Assembly: GCF_014646135.1 (NCBI RefSeq)
Contig: NZ_BMMW01000002.1
Location: forward strand, 62,001-126,000
Direction: 5' to 3'
Origin: Nocardia camponoti
GTDB lineage: Bacteria; Actinomycetota; Actinomycetes; Mycobacteriales; Mycobacteriaceae
Length of the DNA: 64,000 nucleotides
The number at the start of each line of letters is the position of its first letter. The first letter of the stretch is position 1. The translations under genes were made by a program, and so were the position numbers. The notes under the pieces were generated by a model that saw only the letters and a list, made by a program, of their open reading frames with translations, was not told the DNA's origin and searched no databases. Shown here piece by piece: positions 7,833-17,170 of the stretch.

Positions 7833-8107
7833 CTTTCAACACCCGGACGAGTAAACGCCTCGTCGATTGCCGCATCACGCTCGCCGCGTTCAGCATCGAG
7901 AGCAACGACGATTTCCCGATCAGCGAACGCGAGATCCCACGTGACCGGGCTGAACTTCTTTAGCACCGCGATGTTGTCGTTCCGACGAACCTCGTCGCGA
8001 ACGAGCTCGTACAGGAACGCCTGCAGGGACTGACCGCGCTGTTTAGCCAGCGCGACCAGCTGATCGCGCAAGGGTTCGGGAACGTCTCGAATCTGCAAGG
8101 CAACCAT
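7829..8107 (-). CDS. VapB/FitA-like ribbon-helix-helix antitoxin
   Basis: A 92-residue protein with an N-terminal ribbon-helix-helix DNA-binding domain (VALQIRDVPEPLRDQLVALAKQRGQSLQAF region) and a C-terminal acidic tail that would bind the VapC-like toxin. It is the first gene of a two-gene operon. There is no ribosome site: the start codon lies directly after a promoter and palindrome (see 8109-8144), so the mRNA is probably leaderless. It should autoregulate the operon, as is usual for this family. Confidence 0.85.
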   Translation of the reverse strand: MVALQIRDVPEPLRDQLVALAKQRGQSLQAFLYELVRDEVRRNDNIAVLKKFSPVTWDLAFADREIVVALDAERGERDAAIDEAFTRPGVER

Positions 8108-8108
8108 A

Positions 8109-8144
8109 CATGCAATAGTGCATGCACTCGCGACTTGTTGTCAA
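8109..8144 (-). promoter_or_regulatory. leaderless promoter with overlapping palindromic operator of vapBC
   Basis: Read on the minus strand: a perfect -35 TTGACA (8144-8139), an 18-base spacer, a -10 CACTAT (8120-8115), and the ATG seven bases later (8107). A perfect 6-4-6 inverted repeat CATGCA-ATAG-TGCATG (8109-8124) covers the -10 and ends one base before the start codon. This is the expected position of a site for the VapB-like ribbon-helix-helix protein. Confidence 0.65.
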
Positions 8145-8152
8145 TAGCGAAA

Positions 8153-8188
8153 AAGGCGCCCTCCCGGAACGAACCGGGAGGGCGCCTT
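8153..8188 (-). terminator. intrinsic terminator of secA1
   Basis: A perfect 15-bp GC-rich stem (8153-8167 with 8174-8188) with a 6-base loop. On the minus strand it is followed by a run of five T. It lies 13 bases beyond the secA1 stop and also insulates the vapBC promoter. Confidence 0.9.
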
Positions 8189-8201
8189 CAAAGGTGAAGT
8201 C

Positions 8202-10994
8202 TTAGCGGCGACGCTTACCCTTCGCATCACCGCGCGCCGCCTCACGACGCTCCTTGCGGGTACCTGACTGCTGGCGGCCGCCGTATTCCTGTGCGTCGGA
8301 ATGGGATTCGGCGCGACCGTCTTCAGCGGGGCCCGAGTAGTTCAGGCCGCGCGGGGACGACTCGTCAATCCCTTTGGCGCGCAGGGCGGGTGGAGCCTGC
8401 TTCTCCAACGGTGCCACCGGAGCACCGACCGGGCTACGCAGGGTCGGGTCGACCGAAATGCCAGCGGGCTCAGGCTGCTGCACCTCAACCTGCAGGTTGA
8501 ACAGGAAGCCGACCGACTCCTCCTTCAACCCCTCAAGCATCGCGGTGAACATGTCGAAGCCCTCACGCTGGTACTCAACGAGCGGGTCGCGCTGCGCCAT
8601 CGCGCGCAGGCCGATGCCCTCCTTGAGGTAATCCATCTCGTAGAGGTGCTCACGCCACTTGCGGTCGAGGACCGACAACAGCACCTGGCGTTCGAGGTTG
8701 CGCATCGCGCCCTCGCCAGCGAGCCCGTCGATGTTCTGCTCGCGCTTCTCGTACGCGGTGTGCGCGTCGTCGAGCAGCGCGCGGCCCAGCTCTTCGCGGC
8801 TGAGTTCGCCGGCCTCGCCGGTAGCCGTTTCACCAGCGAGTTCCTTGGCGTCAAGGCTCACCGGGTACAGCGTCTTGAGCGCTGTCCACAGCTTGTCGAG
8901 GTCCCAGTCCTCAACGTATCCCTCGGCCGTCGCGCCGTCGACGTAGGCGGTGACGACGTCGGAGATCATGTTCTGAACCTGACCCTCCATGTCCTCGCCA
9001 CGCAGGATCCGGTTGCGCTCGCCGTAGATCACGGTGCGCTGCTGGTTCATGACCTCGTCGTACTTGAGGACGTTCTTGCGGATTTCGAAGTTCTGCTGCT
9101 CGACCTGGGTCTGGGCGCTCTTGATGGCCTTCGAAACCATCTTGGCTTCGATCGGCACATCGTCGGGCAGGTTGAGGCGGTTCATGATTGCCTCAAGCGC
9201 GGCACCGTTGAAGCGACGCATCAGTTCGTCACCAAGCGACAGGTAGAACCGCGACTCGCCGGGGTCGCCCTGACGACCCGAACGACCACGCAACTGGTTG
9301 TCGATACGACGCGACTCGTGGCGCTCGGTGCCGAGCACGTAAAGCCCGCCCGCCTCGCACACCGTTTCGGCGTCGGCCTTGGTCTGCGCCTTGACCTGCT
9401 CAAGCGCCGAATGCCACGCGGCCTCGTACTCGTCGGGAGTATTGACCGGGTCGAGGCCCTGCTTGCGGAGCAGGATGTCGGTGATGATGTCGGCGTTGCC
9501 GCCAAGCACGATGTCGGTACCACGACCGGCCATGTTGGTCGCGACGGTCACCGCGCCCGGCCGACCGGCCTCGGCGATGATCTGCGCTTCCTGCTCATGG
9601 AACTTCGCGTTCAAAACGCTATGCGGCACACCGCGTTTGGTGAACTGCTTGGACAGGTACTCCGAGCGCTCAACGCTGGTGGTACCGATCAGGACCGGCT
9701 GACCCTTCTCGTGCCGCTCAACGACGTCGTCGACGACCGCGTTGAACTTGGCCTCCTCCGACTTGTAGATGAGGTCGGCCTGATCCTTGCGGATCAGCGG
9801 CTTGTTGGTCGGGATCGGCACAACACCGAGGTTGTAAATCGAATGCAGTTCGGCCGCTTCGGTTTCGGCGGTACCGGTCATGCCCGACAGCTTGTTGTAC
9901 AAGCGGAAGTAGTTCTGCAGGGTGATCGTTGCCAGCGTCTGGTTCTCCGGCTGGATCTCGACCTTTTCCTTGGCCTCGATCGCCTGGTGCATGCCCTCGT
10001 TGTAGCGGCGACCAACAAGGATGCGGCCGGTGAACTCGTCGACGATGATCACTTCGCCGTCGCGGACGATGTAATCCTTGTCGCGCTGGTAAAGCTCCTT
10101 GGCCTTGATGGCGTTGTTCAGGTAGCTGACCAGCGGCGAGTTGGCTGCCTCGTAAAGGTTGTCGATGCCGAGCTGATCCTCAACGAACTCGACACCAGCC
10201 TCGTGCACACCGATGGTGCGCTTCTTGATGTCGACCTCGTAGTGCAGGTCGGGCTTGAGCAACGGTGCGATGCGCGCGAATTCGGCGTACCACTTCGACG
10301 ACGCGTCAGCGGGCCCCGAGATGATGAGCGGGGTGCGCGCCTCGTCGATGAGGATCGAGTCGACCTCATCGACCACGGCGAAGTTATGCCCACGCTGGAC
10401 GAGATCGTCGAGCGAGTGAGTCATGTTGTCGCGCAGGTAATCGAAGCCGAACTCGTTGTTCGTGCCGTAGGTGATGTCGGCGGCGTAAGCGGTACGCCGC
10501 TCGGCGGGCGTCATGCCGCCGAGGATCACGCCGACCTCAAGCCCGAGGAAGCGGTGCACACGGCCCATCCACTCCGCGTCGCGCTTGGCTAGGTAGTCGT
10601 TGACGGTGACGACGTGCACGCCATCGCCGGAAATGGCGTTGAGGTAGGCGGGAAGCACACAGGTGAGCGTCTTGCCCTCACCGGTCTTCATCTCCGAGAT
10701 GTTGCCAAGGTGCAGCGAAGCGCCACCCATGATCTGAACCTTGTAGTGCTTCTGGTTCAGCACGCGCCACGATGCTTCGCGGGCCACCGCGAACGCCTCA
10801 AGCAGCAGGTCATCAAGGGTTTCGCCATCGGCGTAGCGTTGGCGGAACTCGTCGGTTTTGGCGCGCAACTGCTCGTCGGTCAGCGCCTCGATCTCGTCGC
10901 CATACGCGATGACCTCATCGGCGAGGTTCGACAGCCGCTTGACCATGCGGCCTTCACCAATCCGTAGCAACCTCGTCAGTGTCAGCGCAGGCAC
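8202..10994 (-). CDS. secA1: preprotein translocase ATPase SecA (SecA1 type)
   Basis: The motor ATPase of the general Sec pathway, about 930 residues, the normal length for actinobacterial SecA1. The start is set at GTG 10994, giving [21 protein letters not shown], which matches the usual SecA N-terminus; the longer frame to 11243 would run into the divergent gene. Visible motifs are Walker A (MKTGEGKT), DEVD ([14 protein letters not shown]), the [13 protein letters not shown] motif, and helicase motif VI ([21 protein letters not shown]). The C-terminal tail is basic ([12 protein letters not shown]) and lacks the zinc-binding cysteines of proteobacterial SecA. Confidence 0.97.
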   Translation of the reverse strand: MPALTLTRLLRIGEGRMVKRLSNLADEVIAYGDEIEALTDEQLRAKTDEFRQRYADGETLDDLLLEAFAVAREASWRVLNQKHYKVQIMGGASLHLGNISEMKTGEGKTLTCVLPAYLNAISGDGVHVVTVNDYLAKRDAEWMGRVHRFLGLEVGVILGGMTPAERRTAYAADITYGTNNEFGFDYLRDNMTHSLDDLVQRGHNFAVVDEVDSILIDEARTPLIISGPADASSKWYAEFARIAPLLKPDLHYEVDIKKRTIGVHEAGVEFVEDQLGIDNLYEAANSPLVSYLNNAIKAKELYQRDKDYIVRDGEVIIVDEFTGRILVGRRYNEGMHQAIEAKEKVEIQPENQTLATITLQNYFRLYNKLSGMTGTAETEAAELHSIYNLGVVPIPTNKPLIRKDQADLIYKSEEAKFNAVVDDVVERHEKGQPVLIGTTSVERSEYLSKQFTKRGVPHSVLNAKFHEQEAQIIAEAGRPGAVTVATNMAGRGTDIVLGGNADIITDILLRKQGLDPVNTPDEYEAAWHSALEQVKAQTKADAETVCEAGGLYVLGTERHESRRIDNQLRGRSGRQGDPGESRFYLSLGDELMRRFNGAALEAIMNRLNLPDDVPIEAKMVSKAIKSAQTQVEQQNFEIRKNVLKYDEVMNQQRTVIYGERNRILRGEDMEGQVQNMISDVVTAYVDGATAEGYVEDWDLDKLWTALKTLYPVSLDAKELAGETATGEAGELSREELGRALLDDAHTAYEKREQNIDGLAGEGAMRNLERQVLLSVLDRKWREHLYEMDYLKEGIGLRAMAQRDPLVEYQREGFDMFTAMLEGLKEESVGFLFNLQVEVQQPEPAGISVDPTLRSPVGAPVAPLEKQAPPALRAKGIDESSPRGLNYSGPAEDGRAESHSDAQEYGGRQQSGTRKERREAARGDAKGKRRR

Positions 10995-11235
10995 GGGTCT
11001 CGTCAGTCCTCTGGTCGGGGTGGGGTTTATCGGCGATCGTAGTGCGGGTAAGTCCGGCAACCACCGTACCCGTCCATACGACGGGCTGCCCGTCGTACCG
11101 GCATAGGCATCCGACCAGGTCAGAAGCACCGGTCGAGCGACGTTGCCAGTCAGTAGTATTCGCGCGGTCCTGACGTAGGATGTAGCGCGTGCCCGATCTG
11201 CGCGTCGCGCGGCACCGGAAGGAGTGGCTGAGCGC

Positions 11236-12621
11236 GTGATCACGAGATTGACGCCGCAGGACGCGTCGTTCTACCGGCTCGAATCGAGCAGTAATCCGAT
11301 TCACATCGGCTCTCTCGCGATCCTCGACCCGGCGCTCGACTACCACCGCTTGCTTGAGCTCGTTCGTTCGCGCCTGCCGCTCGTGCCGCGCTACCGACGC
11401 AAAGTTCGCGAGATCCCGTTCGCCCTCGGTCGGCCAGTCTGGGTTGAAGACGCCACCTTCGACATCAGCTATCACATTCGCCAGTCCGCGCTGCCCGCTC
11501 CCGGCACCGACGAGCAGCTCTATGAACTCGTCGCGCGGCTCGCGTCGCGTCCACTCGACCAGGCTCGGCCGTTGTGGGAGATGTATCTGATCGAAGGGCT
11601 CAGCGGCGGGCGCTGTGCGGTGTTCACCAAATCGCATTCCGCGCTCGTCGACGGCGACACCGCGCTCGAAATCGGGCACGTGATCCTCGACAACAATCCG
11701 CAGCCGCGCGAATTCGCCGACGATGCCTGGCGTGCACCGCGCGAGCCAACCGACGTCGAGTTGCTCGGCGGCGCGCTTTCGCATTTGGCCGCCCAACCGC
11801 GCGACACCTACGAAGTCCTGCGCGATGTCGGTTCGAACGCGTTCAGCGTGGTTCGTGGCACCCGAATGGCGGTGAAGGCGGCAGCGAACGCGGTCCGCGT
11901 CGCCGCCGCGGGCACGCCCGATAGCCCGCTCAACGCGCGCACTTCGCGTAGTCGCCGCTTCGCTGTCGTCAGCACCAAACTTGAGGATTACCGCACGATC
12001 CGTCGACATTTCGACTGCTCGATCAACGATTCGGTGCTCGCCGTTGTCACCGGCGCGCTGCGCAACTGGCTGCTGTCACGCAACGAAGCGCTGATCGAAT
12101 CAACGACGTTGCGCGCGGTCGTTCCGATGTCGGTCTATGTCGACGGCACCGACGCGCTCACGCCAGCGAGCGAGGTGTCATCGCTGCTCATCGACCTGCC
12201 CGTCGGCGAACCCAACCCGGTGATGCGGCTTTCGCATCTGGCACACGCGACCAAAGCGGCCGGTCAACAACGCAGAGGTGTTCGGGCGCGCACGCTCGTC
12301 CACCTCGCCGGTTTCGCGCCAGCGAGCCTGCACGCGATGAGTGTGCGCGCGGCGAGTACCTTCGCCGATAACACGTTTAACCTGGTGATTACCAACGCGC
12401 CGGGACCGCAGACCGCGATGTACATCGGCGGCGCGCGCATGCTTGAGATGTATCCGGTGTCGCCGCTCCTGCGCAATCAGACGTTGAGTTTTGGACTCAC
12501 TTCCTATGACGGTCAGGTTTTTTACGGACTCAACGCCGACCGCGACGCCATGGCCGATATCGACGTGCTAGTCGCGTCGGTGCACGAATCAATGGAGGAG
12601 TTGCTCGGTGCCTGTATCTGA
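11236..12621 (+). CDS. WS/DGAT-family acyltransferase with altered active-site motif
   Basis: About 461 residues of the wax ester synthase/diacylglycerol acyltransferase family, with the N-terminal [13 protein letters not shown], a [11 protein letters not shown] motif and the late [12 protein letters not shown] motif. The active-site motif, normally HHxxxDG, reads H134-S135-A-L-V-D-G: the second histidine, the catalytic base in this fold, is Ser. It may therefore be inactive, regulatory, or use another base. The start is GTG 11236, 11 bases after AAGGAG; GTG 11224 overlaps that site. It is divergent from secA1 and overlaps the next gene by 14 bases. Its position fits M. tuberculosis Rv3233c/Rv3234c. 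Confidence 0.85.
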   Translation: MITRLTPQDASFYRLESSSNPIHIGSLAILDPALDYHRLLELVRSRLPLVPRYRRKVREIPFALGRPVWVEDATFDISYHIRQSALPAPGTDEQLYELVARLASRPLDQARPLWEMYLIEGLSGGRCAVFTKSHSALVDGDTALEIGHVILDNNPQPREFADDAWRAPREPTDVELLGGALSHLAAQPRDTYEVLRDVGSNAFSVVRGTRMAVKAAANAVRVAAAGTPDSPLNARTSRSRRFAVVSTKLEDYRTIRRHFDCSINDSVLAVVTGALRNWLLSRNEALIESTTLRAVVPMSVYVDGTDALTPASEVSSLLIDLPVGEPNPVMRLSHLAHATKAAGQQRRGVRARTLVHLAGFAPASLHAMSVRAASTFADNTFNLVITNAPGPQTAMYIGGARMLEMYPVSPLLRNQTLSFGLTSYDGQVFYGLNADRDAMADIDVLVASVHESMEELLGACI

Positions 12622-13204
12622 CTCAGACCCCGCAGGGCCCGCCCAGGGCAAGTTGCGCGTCTACATTCCCGCCACCATTCCGATCCTGCGACAGCTCGTC
12701 GACGAGCGTGAGTTCTTCCCGCTCGGGGCAACCGCGTTCGCCGTCACGCCCGCATTGCGTGAGGCGTACGCCGCTGGCGACGAAGAAGAGCTCGCCGACG
12801 TCGCGATGAACGAGGCCGCGCGCGCGTCGTTGCGGCTGCTCGCCGCCGAGCGCGACGGAGATGACGACGCCGACGACGACGCGACCGCGCCCGACGAAGC
12901 GGCGAATCCCGGCAGCCCGATCTACCGCCGCGCGGTGATCGCCGCCGACGTCACGGGCGCGAAGCTGCGCCCCGACCTCGACGATGCCGTGGTGAAACTG
13001 GCAGGCCCGATCAGCTTCAAAGAGGTCGCTTCGGTGCACGTCGACCTTTCCGACGCCGAACCGCAGGTCGCCAAGGCCGTCGACGTGATCGACGCCGCCG
13101 ATCTTGGTGACCCCGACGCCGAATTCGTGCTTGGCGACGCCGAAGATCATCAGCTCGCTTGGTACGCCACCCAAGAATTGCCATTCCTGCTTGATCTTTT
13201 GTGA
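12608..13204 (+). CDS. conserved actinobacterial protein, DUF6912-like (Rv3231c type)
   Basis: A 198-residue acidic protein whose GTG start overlaps the WS/DGAT-like gene by 14 bases. It begins with the conserved LRVYIPATIPILRQLV, has a low-complexity acidic stretch around residues 80-100 (DGDDDADDDATAPDEA), and ends with DHQLAWYATQELPFLLDLL. The order WS/DGAT - this gene - ferredoxin reductase - desaturase matches Rv3233c/34c - Rv3231c - Rv3230c - Rv3229c. No function is known, and the genomic link to desaturases is the only clue. Apart from the conserved ends no catalytic motif is seen. Confidence 0.75.
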   Translation: MPVSDSDPAGPAQGKLRVYIPATIPILRQLVDEREFFPLGATAFAVTPALREAYAAGDEEELADVAMNEAARASLRLLAAERDGDDDADDDATAPDEAANPGSPIYRRAVIAADVTGAKLRPDLDDAVVKLAGPISFKEVASVHVDLSDAEPQVAKAVDVIDAADLGDPDAEFVLGDAEDHQLAWYATQELPFLLDLL

Positions 13205-13218
13205 CTAGCCCGGGCGAA

Positions 13219-13235
13219 CCTACGATGCCGTAACC
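13219..13235. promoter_or_regulatory. candidate operator A of the desaturase genes
   Basis: The sequence CCTACGATGCCGTAACC is a near-palindrome 52 bases before the reductase start. It matches two copies before the second desaturase (15871-15902) at 12 invariant positions of 17, consensus CCTACGRWRYYGTAACC. Its form suits a TetR-family repressor. Confidence 0.6.
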
Positions 13236-13286
13236 TGGTGCGGGCGGCACCTGCCGCACGCTTACCACCAGGAGAATTCGCCCAGC

Positions 13287-14417
13287 ATGGCACTGAACAA
13301 GTTCCGGGAATGGCTCGAAGCCCCCGCCGCCCACGTCAGCGAGCGCGGCGGCAAACTCAACGTGCTGCGCGGCGCGGTTGCCCGGATGACCACTCCCCTG
13401 CTGCCCGACGACTATCTGCACCTCGCCAACCCATTGTGGTCGGCGCGTGAGCTGCGTGGCCGCATCGTCGACGTGCAGCCCGAGACCGCCGATTCGGCGA
13501 CGATCGTCATCAAGCCGGGCTGGGGTTTCGACTTCAAATACCAGCCTGGCCAGTACATCGGCATCGGCATCCTGATCGACGGCCGCTGGAACTGGCGTTC
13601 CTATTCGCTTACCTGCCCGCCGGATTGGACCGACGAAGGCGGCAAGCGCGTCATTTCCATCGCGGTCAAGGCCATGCCCGAGGGCAAGCTGTCGAGCCAC
13701 CTCGTCAACGGGGTCGACGCTGGCACCATCGTGCGTCTTGCCGCGCCGCAGGGCGGGTTCGTGCTCCCGTCGCCGGTGCCGAAGAAGGTGCTGTTCATTA
13801 CCGCCGGCTCGGGCATTACGCCGGTGGTTTCAATGCTGCGCGCGATGGACCGTCGCGACCAGGTCACCGATGTTGTCCACGTGCATTCCGCGCCGACCGA
13901 GGCCGACGTGATGTTCGGTGCCGAGTTGCGCGATCTCCACGACCGTCGCCCCGGTTTTGTCTCGCACCTGCAACTCACCGATTCGGCCGGGCTGTTCGCC
14001 CTGTCCAGCCTCGACGAGCTGTACCCGGATTGGCGCGAACGCGAGACGTGGGCGTGCGGCCCGGCGCCGATGCTCGACGCGATCGAGGGGCATTGGAAGG
14101 CGGCGGGAATCGCTGACCAACTCCATGTTGAGCGGTTCGAAATCGAGCGCAGCGCCGTCGGCGAGGGCGGCGTCGTCACCTTCGGCACCACCGGTCGCTC
14201 CGTCGAAGCCGACGGCGCGACGAGCCTGCTCGAAGCTGGCGAATCGGTCGGCGTGCAACTGCCCTTCGGCTGCCGCATGGGCATCTGCCAGACCTGCGTG
14301 GTGACCCTCGCCGAGGGACATGCCCGCGACCTGCGCAATGGCGAACAGCGACAAGCTGGCGACAAGGTGCAAACCTGCATCTCAGCGGCGGCAGGCGACT
14401 GTACGCTAGATATCTGA
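13287..14417 (+). CDS. ferredoxin-NAD(P)H reductase of the acyl desaturase (Rv3230c type)
   Basis: A 376-residue electron-transfer protein with three parts: an FAD-binding barrel (residues about 50-150; RSYSLT flavin motif), an NAD(P)H-binding domain ([22 protein letters not shown] near residue 255), and a C-terminal plant-type 2Fe-2S domain ([11 protein letters not shown] with a fourth Cys in VQTCISA). In M. tuberculosis the homologue Rv3230c passes electrons from NADPH to the membrane desaturase DesA3, and the first desaturase gene follows here after 86 bases. A candidate operator sits upstream at 13219-13235. AGGAG precedes the ATG by about 13 bases. Confidence 0.92.
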   Translation: MALNKFREWLEAPAAHVSERGGKLNVLRGAVARMTTPLLPDDYLHLANPLWSARELRGRIVDVQPETADSATIVIKPGWGFDFKYQPGQYIGIGILIDGRWNWRSYSLTCPPDWTDEGGKRVISIAVKAMPEGKLSSHLVNGVDAGTIVRLAAPQGGFVLPSPVPKKVLFITAGSGITPVVSMLRAMDRRDQVTDVVHVHSAPTEADVMFGAELRDLHDRRPGFVSHLQLTDSAGLFALSSLDELYPDWRERETWACGPAPMLDAIEGHWKAAGIADQLHVERFEIERSAVGEGGVVTFGTTGRSVEADGATSLLEAGESVGVQLPFGCRMGICQTCVVTLAEGHARDLRNGEQRQAGDKVQTCISAAAGDCTLDI

Positions 14418-14503
14418 CGACGCCATCACTTTCTGATAACGGGTACGCTGGGGGTTAAGACCTGCGCAAACCTTGCGCGCCGAAGCTAAGGAGCCGGTCG
14501 CCA

Positions 14504-15808
14504 GTGGCCATCACCGATATCCAGGCATTCGCCCACCTCACGGCCGCCGACATCGACACTCTGGGCAAAGAGCTCGACTCGATTAAGCGGGAGGTAGAAA
14601 CCTCGCGTGGCGAGCGCGATGCCCGCTACATCCGTCGCACCATCGCCGCTCAGCGCTGCCTCGAGGTCGCCGCTCGCGCGCTGCTTTTCGGCAGCCGCAA
14701 GCGGTGGGCCTGGGTGAGCGGCACTGCCCTGCTTTCGGTCGCCAAGATCATCGAGAACATGGAACTTGGCCACAACGTCAGCCACGGCCAATGGGACTGG
14801 ATGAACGATCCGGAAATCCACTCCACCTCGTGGGAATGGGACATGACCGGCCCGTCGGCGCAGTGGCGGCGCGCGCACAACTATTCCCACCACACCTACA
14901 CGAACGTGCTCGGCAAAGACGAAGACCTCGGCTTCGGCATCTTGCGCATGACCCGCGACGAGGCGTGGCACCCCAAGCACCTCGTGCAGCCCATCGCCAA
15001 TTTGGTCCTGGCCGCCACCTTCGAGTGGGGCATCGCGCTGCACGACCTCAGTATCGAAAAGCAGATCGCTGGCGTGAATTCGAAGGAATTCGCTTCGGCA
15101 CCTAACCGCGAATTCGCGCGCAAGGTCGGCCGTCAGGTCACCAAGGACTTCGTCGTTTATCCGGCGCTCACGGGCCCGGCGTGGAAGTCAACGCTCAAGG
15201 CCAACGCGACGGCCAACCTCGTTCGCAACCTGTGGGCCTACGCCGTGATCTTCTGCGGGCACTTCCCCGACGGCTGCGAGAAGTTCACCGTCGAGCAGCT
15301 CGATGGCGAGACCCAGGGCGAGTGGTACCTGCGCCAGATGCTCGGCAGTGCCAACTTCGAAGCCGGGCCCACGATGGCGTTCATGAGCGGCAACCTCTGC
15401 TACCAGATCGAGCACCACCTGTTCCCCGACCTGCCGAGCAACCGCTACGCCGACGTCGCGGTTCGCGTGCGCGAGCTGTGCGAGAAGTACGACCTGCCCT
15501 ACACCACCGGTTCGCTTGGCAAGCAGTACCTGCTCGCGTTCCGCACCATCCACAAGCTGGCGCTGCCCGACCGGTTCCTCAAGCGCACGGCCGACGATGC
15601 GCCCGAGACGTCGTCGGAGCGCAAGTTCGCTGGCATCTCGCTGCCGGAGGCGCTGCGCGTTGACCCGGCGACGGGCAAGCGGTTCGGGCTGCGGTCGGCA
15701 TTGCACGACGCGAAGGTGTCGCTGGAAATCAAGGCGCGCCACGAGAAAGAAGTGCTGCGTGAGGCTAAGGCTGCCCTGAAATTGCGCCGCGCGCGTAGGC
15801 GTGGCTAA
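14504..15808 (+). CDS. desA3: membrane acyl-CoA/acyl-lipid desaturase, DesA3 family (copy 1)
   Basis: A 434-residue di-iron fatty acid desaturase. The three histidine boxes are intact: HNVSH, HNYSHH and QIEHH. Hydrophobic segments flank the boxes. DesA3-type enzymes introduce the delta-9 double bond into stearoyl-CoA to make oleate, using the partner reductase encoded just upstream. The GTG start is preceded by AAGGAG at 14489-14494. The C-terminus has a Lys/Arg-rich tail (about 25 residues) that the second copy lacks. Substrate preference cannot be told from sequence. Confidence 0.92.
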   Translation: MAITDIQAFAHLTAADIDTLGKELDSIKREVETSRGERDARYIRRTIAAQRCLEVAARALLFGSRKRWAWVSGTALLSVAKIIENMELGHNVSHGQWDWMNDPEIHSTSWEWDMTGPSAQWRRAHNYSHHTYTNVLGKDEDLGFGILRMTRDEAWHPKHLVQPIANLVLAATFEWGIALHDLSIEKQIAGVNSKEFASAPNREFARKVGRQVTKDFVVYPALTGPAWKSTLKANATANLVRNLWAYAVIFCGHFPDGCEKFTVEQLDGETQGEWYLRQMLGSANFEAGPTMAFMSGNLCYQIEHHLFPDLPSNRYADVAVRVRELCEKYDLPYTTGSLGKQYLLAFRTIHKLALPDRFLKRTADDAPETSSERKFAGISLPEALRVDPATGKRFGLRSALHDAKVSLEIKARHEKEVLREAKAALKLRRARRRG

Positions 15809-15870
15809 TACACCGCAGTGATCGCCGCCACAATAGGACGATTCACACATTTAGGCCGCAAAATCCTTAA

Positions 15871-15902
15871 CCTACGGAGTCGTAACCTACGGTACTGTAA
15901 CC
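15871..15902. promoter_or_regulatory. tandem candidate operators B1 and B2 over a leaderless promoter
   Basis: Two copies of the 17-bp motif, CCTACGGAGTCGTAACC (15871-15887) and CCTACGGTACTGTAACC (15886-15902), are spaced 15 bases apart and overlap by two. The second copy contains a TACTGT -10 box (15893-15898) seven bases before the ATG at 15906, and no ribosome site is present, so the transcript is probably leaderless. A protein bound here would block the polymerase. Confidence 0.65.
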
Positions 15903-15905
15903 CGC

Positions 15906-17147
15906 ATGGCGATCTCGGATGTCAAGGAATACGCGCACCTCACCGCGGCGGATGTCGAAGCTCTCGGAGCTGAATTCGACGCGATCCGCCGCGAAATCGA
16001 ATCTTCTCGTGGGGCAAAAGACGCTCGGTACATCCGCAATGTCATCCGGCTACAACGCGCGCTCGAAATCAGTGGGCGCACTGTGCTTTTCGCTAGTTTC
16101 CTGCCGCCCGCCTGGTTGGCGGGCGTAGCACTGCTCGGCACGGCCAAGATCATCGAGAACATGGAGATCGGCCACAACGTCATGCACGGGCAGTGGGACT
16201 GGATGAATGATCCGGAAATCCACTCCACCTCGTGGGAGTGGGACAACGCGGGCCCATCAGCGCACTGGAAGATCACCCACAACTTCCTGCACCACAAGTA
16301 CACCAACGTGCTCGGCATGGACGACGACATCGGCTACGGTCTGCTGCGCGTCACGCGCGACCAGCGCTGGATCCCGTTCTACCTTGGCAACCCCATCTAC
16401 AACGCGCTGCTGCAAGCGCTGTTCGAATATGGCGTCGCCATTCAGCATTTGGAACTGGGCAAGGTCGCCAAGAAGAAGTGGGCGAAGGATTCGCCGGAAT
16501 GGCAGCAGTTCGTTGCCGACCGCAATCTGGTTTTGAAGAAGATCGGCAAGCAGGCGGCCAAGGATTACCTGATCTTCCCGCTGCTCACCGGTCCGTCGTT
16601 CTTCACCACGCTCACCGCCAACCTCGCCGCCAACGTGGTGCGCAACGTGTGGACCAACGCGGTCATTTTCTGCGGGCACTTCCCCGACGGTGCCGAGAAG
16701 TTCACCAAGGACGACATCGTCAACGAAACCCAGGGCGAGTGGTATCTGCGGCAGATGCTTGGCAGCGCCAACATCTCCGGCGGCCCGGTGCTGCACTTCA
16801 TGACCGGCAACCTGAGCCACCAAATCGAGCACCACCTGTTCCCCGACCTGCCGAGCAACCGGCTCGCGTCGATCGCGGTGCGGGTGCGCGAACTGTGCGA
16901 CAAGTACGACCTGCCGTACACCACCGGGTCGATGCCGGTGCAGTACTTCAAGTCGTGGCGCACCATCGCCAAACTGTCGTTGCCGAATAAGTACCTGCGC
17001 GCGACTACCGACGATGCACCAGAAACCAAGTCGGAGAAGGCTTTTGGTGGTGCGCCAAGTACCGACCCGATCACCGGTGCTCGTCGTGGCCTGCGCACCG
17101 CGCTGGCTGCTGGCCGCACCAAGTTGGCCCGACGCGCGACGGCCTAA
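15906..17147 (+). CDS. membrane acyl-CoA/acyl-lipid desaturase, DesA3 family (copy 2)
   Basis: A 413-residue paralogue of the preceding desaturase, very similar through the catalytic core (NDPEIHSTSWEWD, FPDLPSNR and YDLPYTTGS shared). Its histidine boxes are HNVMH, HNFLHH and QIEHH, all intact. The di-iron site should desaturate a long-chain acyl substrate with electrons from the reductase at 13287. It has its own promoter: the two operator copies upstream overlap a -10 box and the start codon has no leader. Separate control suggests it is the inducible copy (inference). Confidence 0.92.
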   Translation: MAISDVKEYAHLTAADVEALGAEFDAIRREIESSRGAKDARYIRNVIRLQRALEISGRTVLFASFLPPAWLAGVALLGTAKIIENMEIGHNVMHGQWDWMNDPEIHSTSWEWDNAGPSAHWKITHNFLHHKYTNVLGMDDDIGYGLLRVTRDQRWIPFYLGNPIYNALLQALFEYGVAIQHLELGKVAKKKWAKDSPEWQQFVADRNLVLKKIGKQAAKDYLIFPLLTGPSFFTTLTANLAANVVRNVWTNAVIFCGHFPDGAEKFTKDDIVNETQGEWYLRQMLGSANISGGPVLHFMTGNLSHQIEHHLFPDLPSNRLASIAVRVRELCDKYDLPYTTGSMPVQYFKSWRTIAKLSLPNKYLRATTDDAPETKSEKAFGGAPSTDPITGARRGLRTALAAGRTKLARRATA

Positions 17148-17170
17148 GACGTTGGGGTTCACTGGTCGGC

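Noticed and set aside
8301..10592. 763-codon open frame on the plus strand opposite secA1
   Set aside because: It is antisense to a certain secA1 gene, shows no family motif, and long antisense frames are usual in GC-rich codon-biased DNA.
10954..12009. 351-codon minus-strand frame opposite the WS/DGAT gene
   Set aside because: Antisense shadow of the acyltransferase; low-complexity Arg-rich translation without a domain.
17148..17170. Possible cobalamin riboswitch before bluB
   Set aside because: Only 23 bases separate the desaturase stop from the bluB start.
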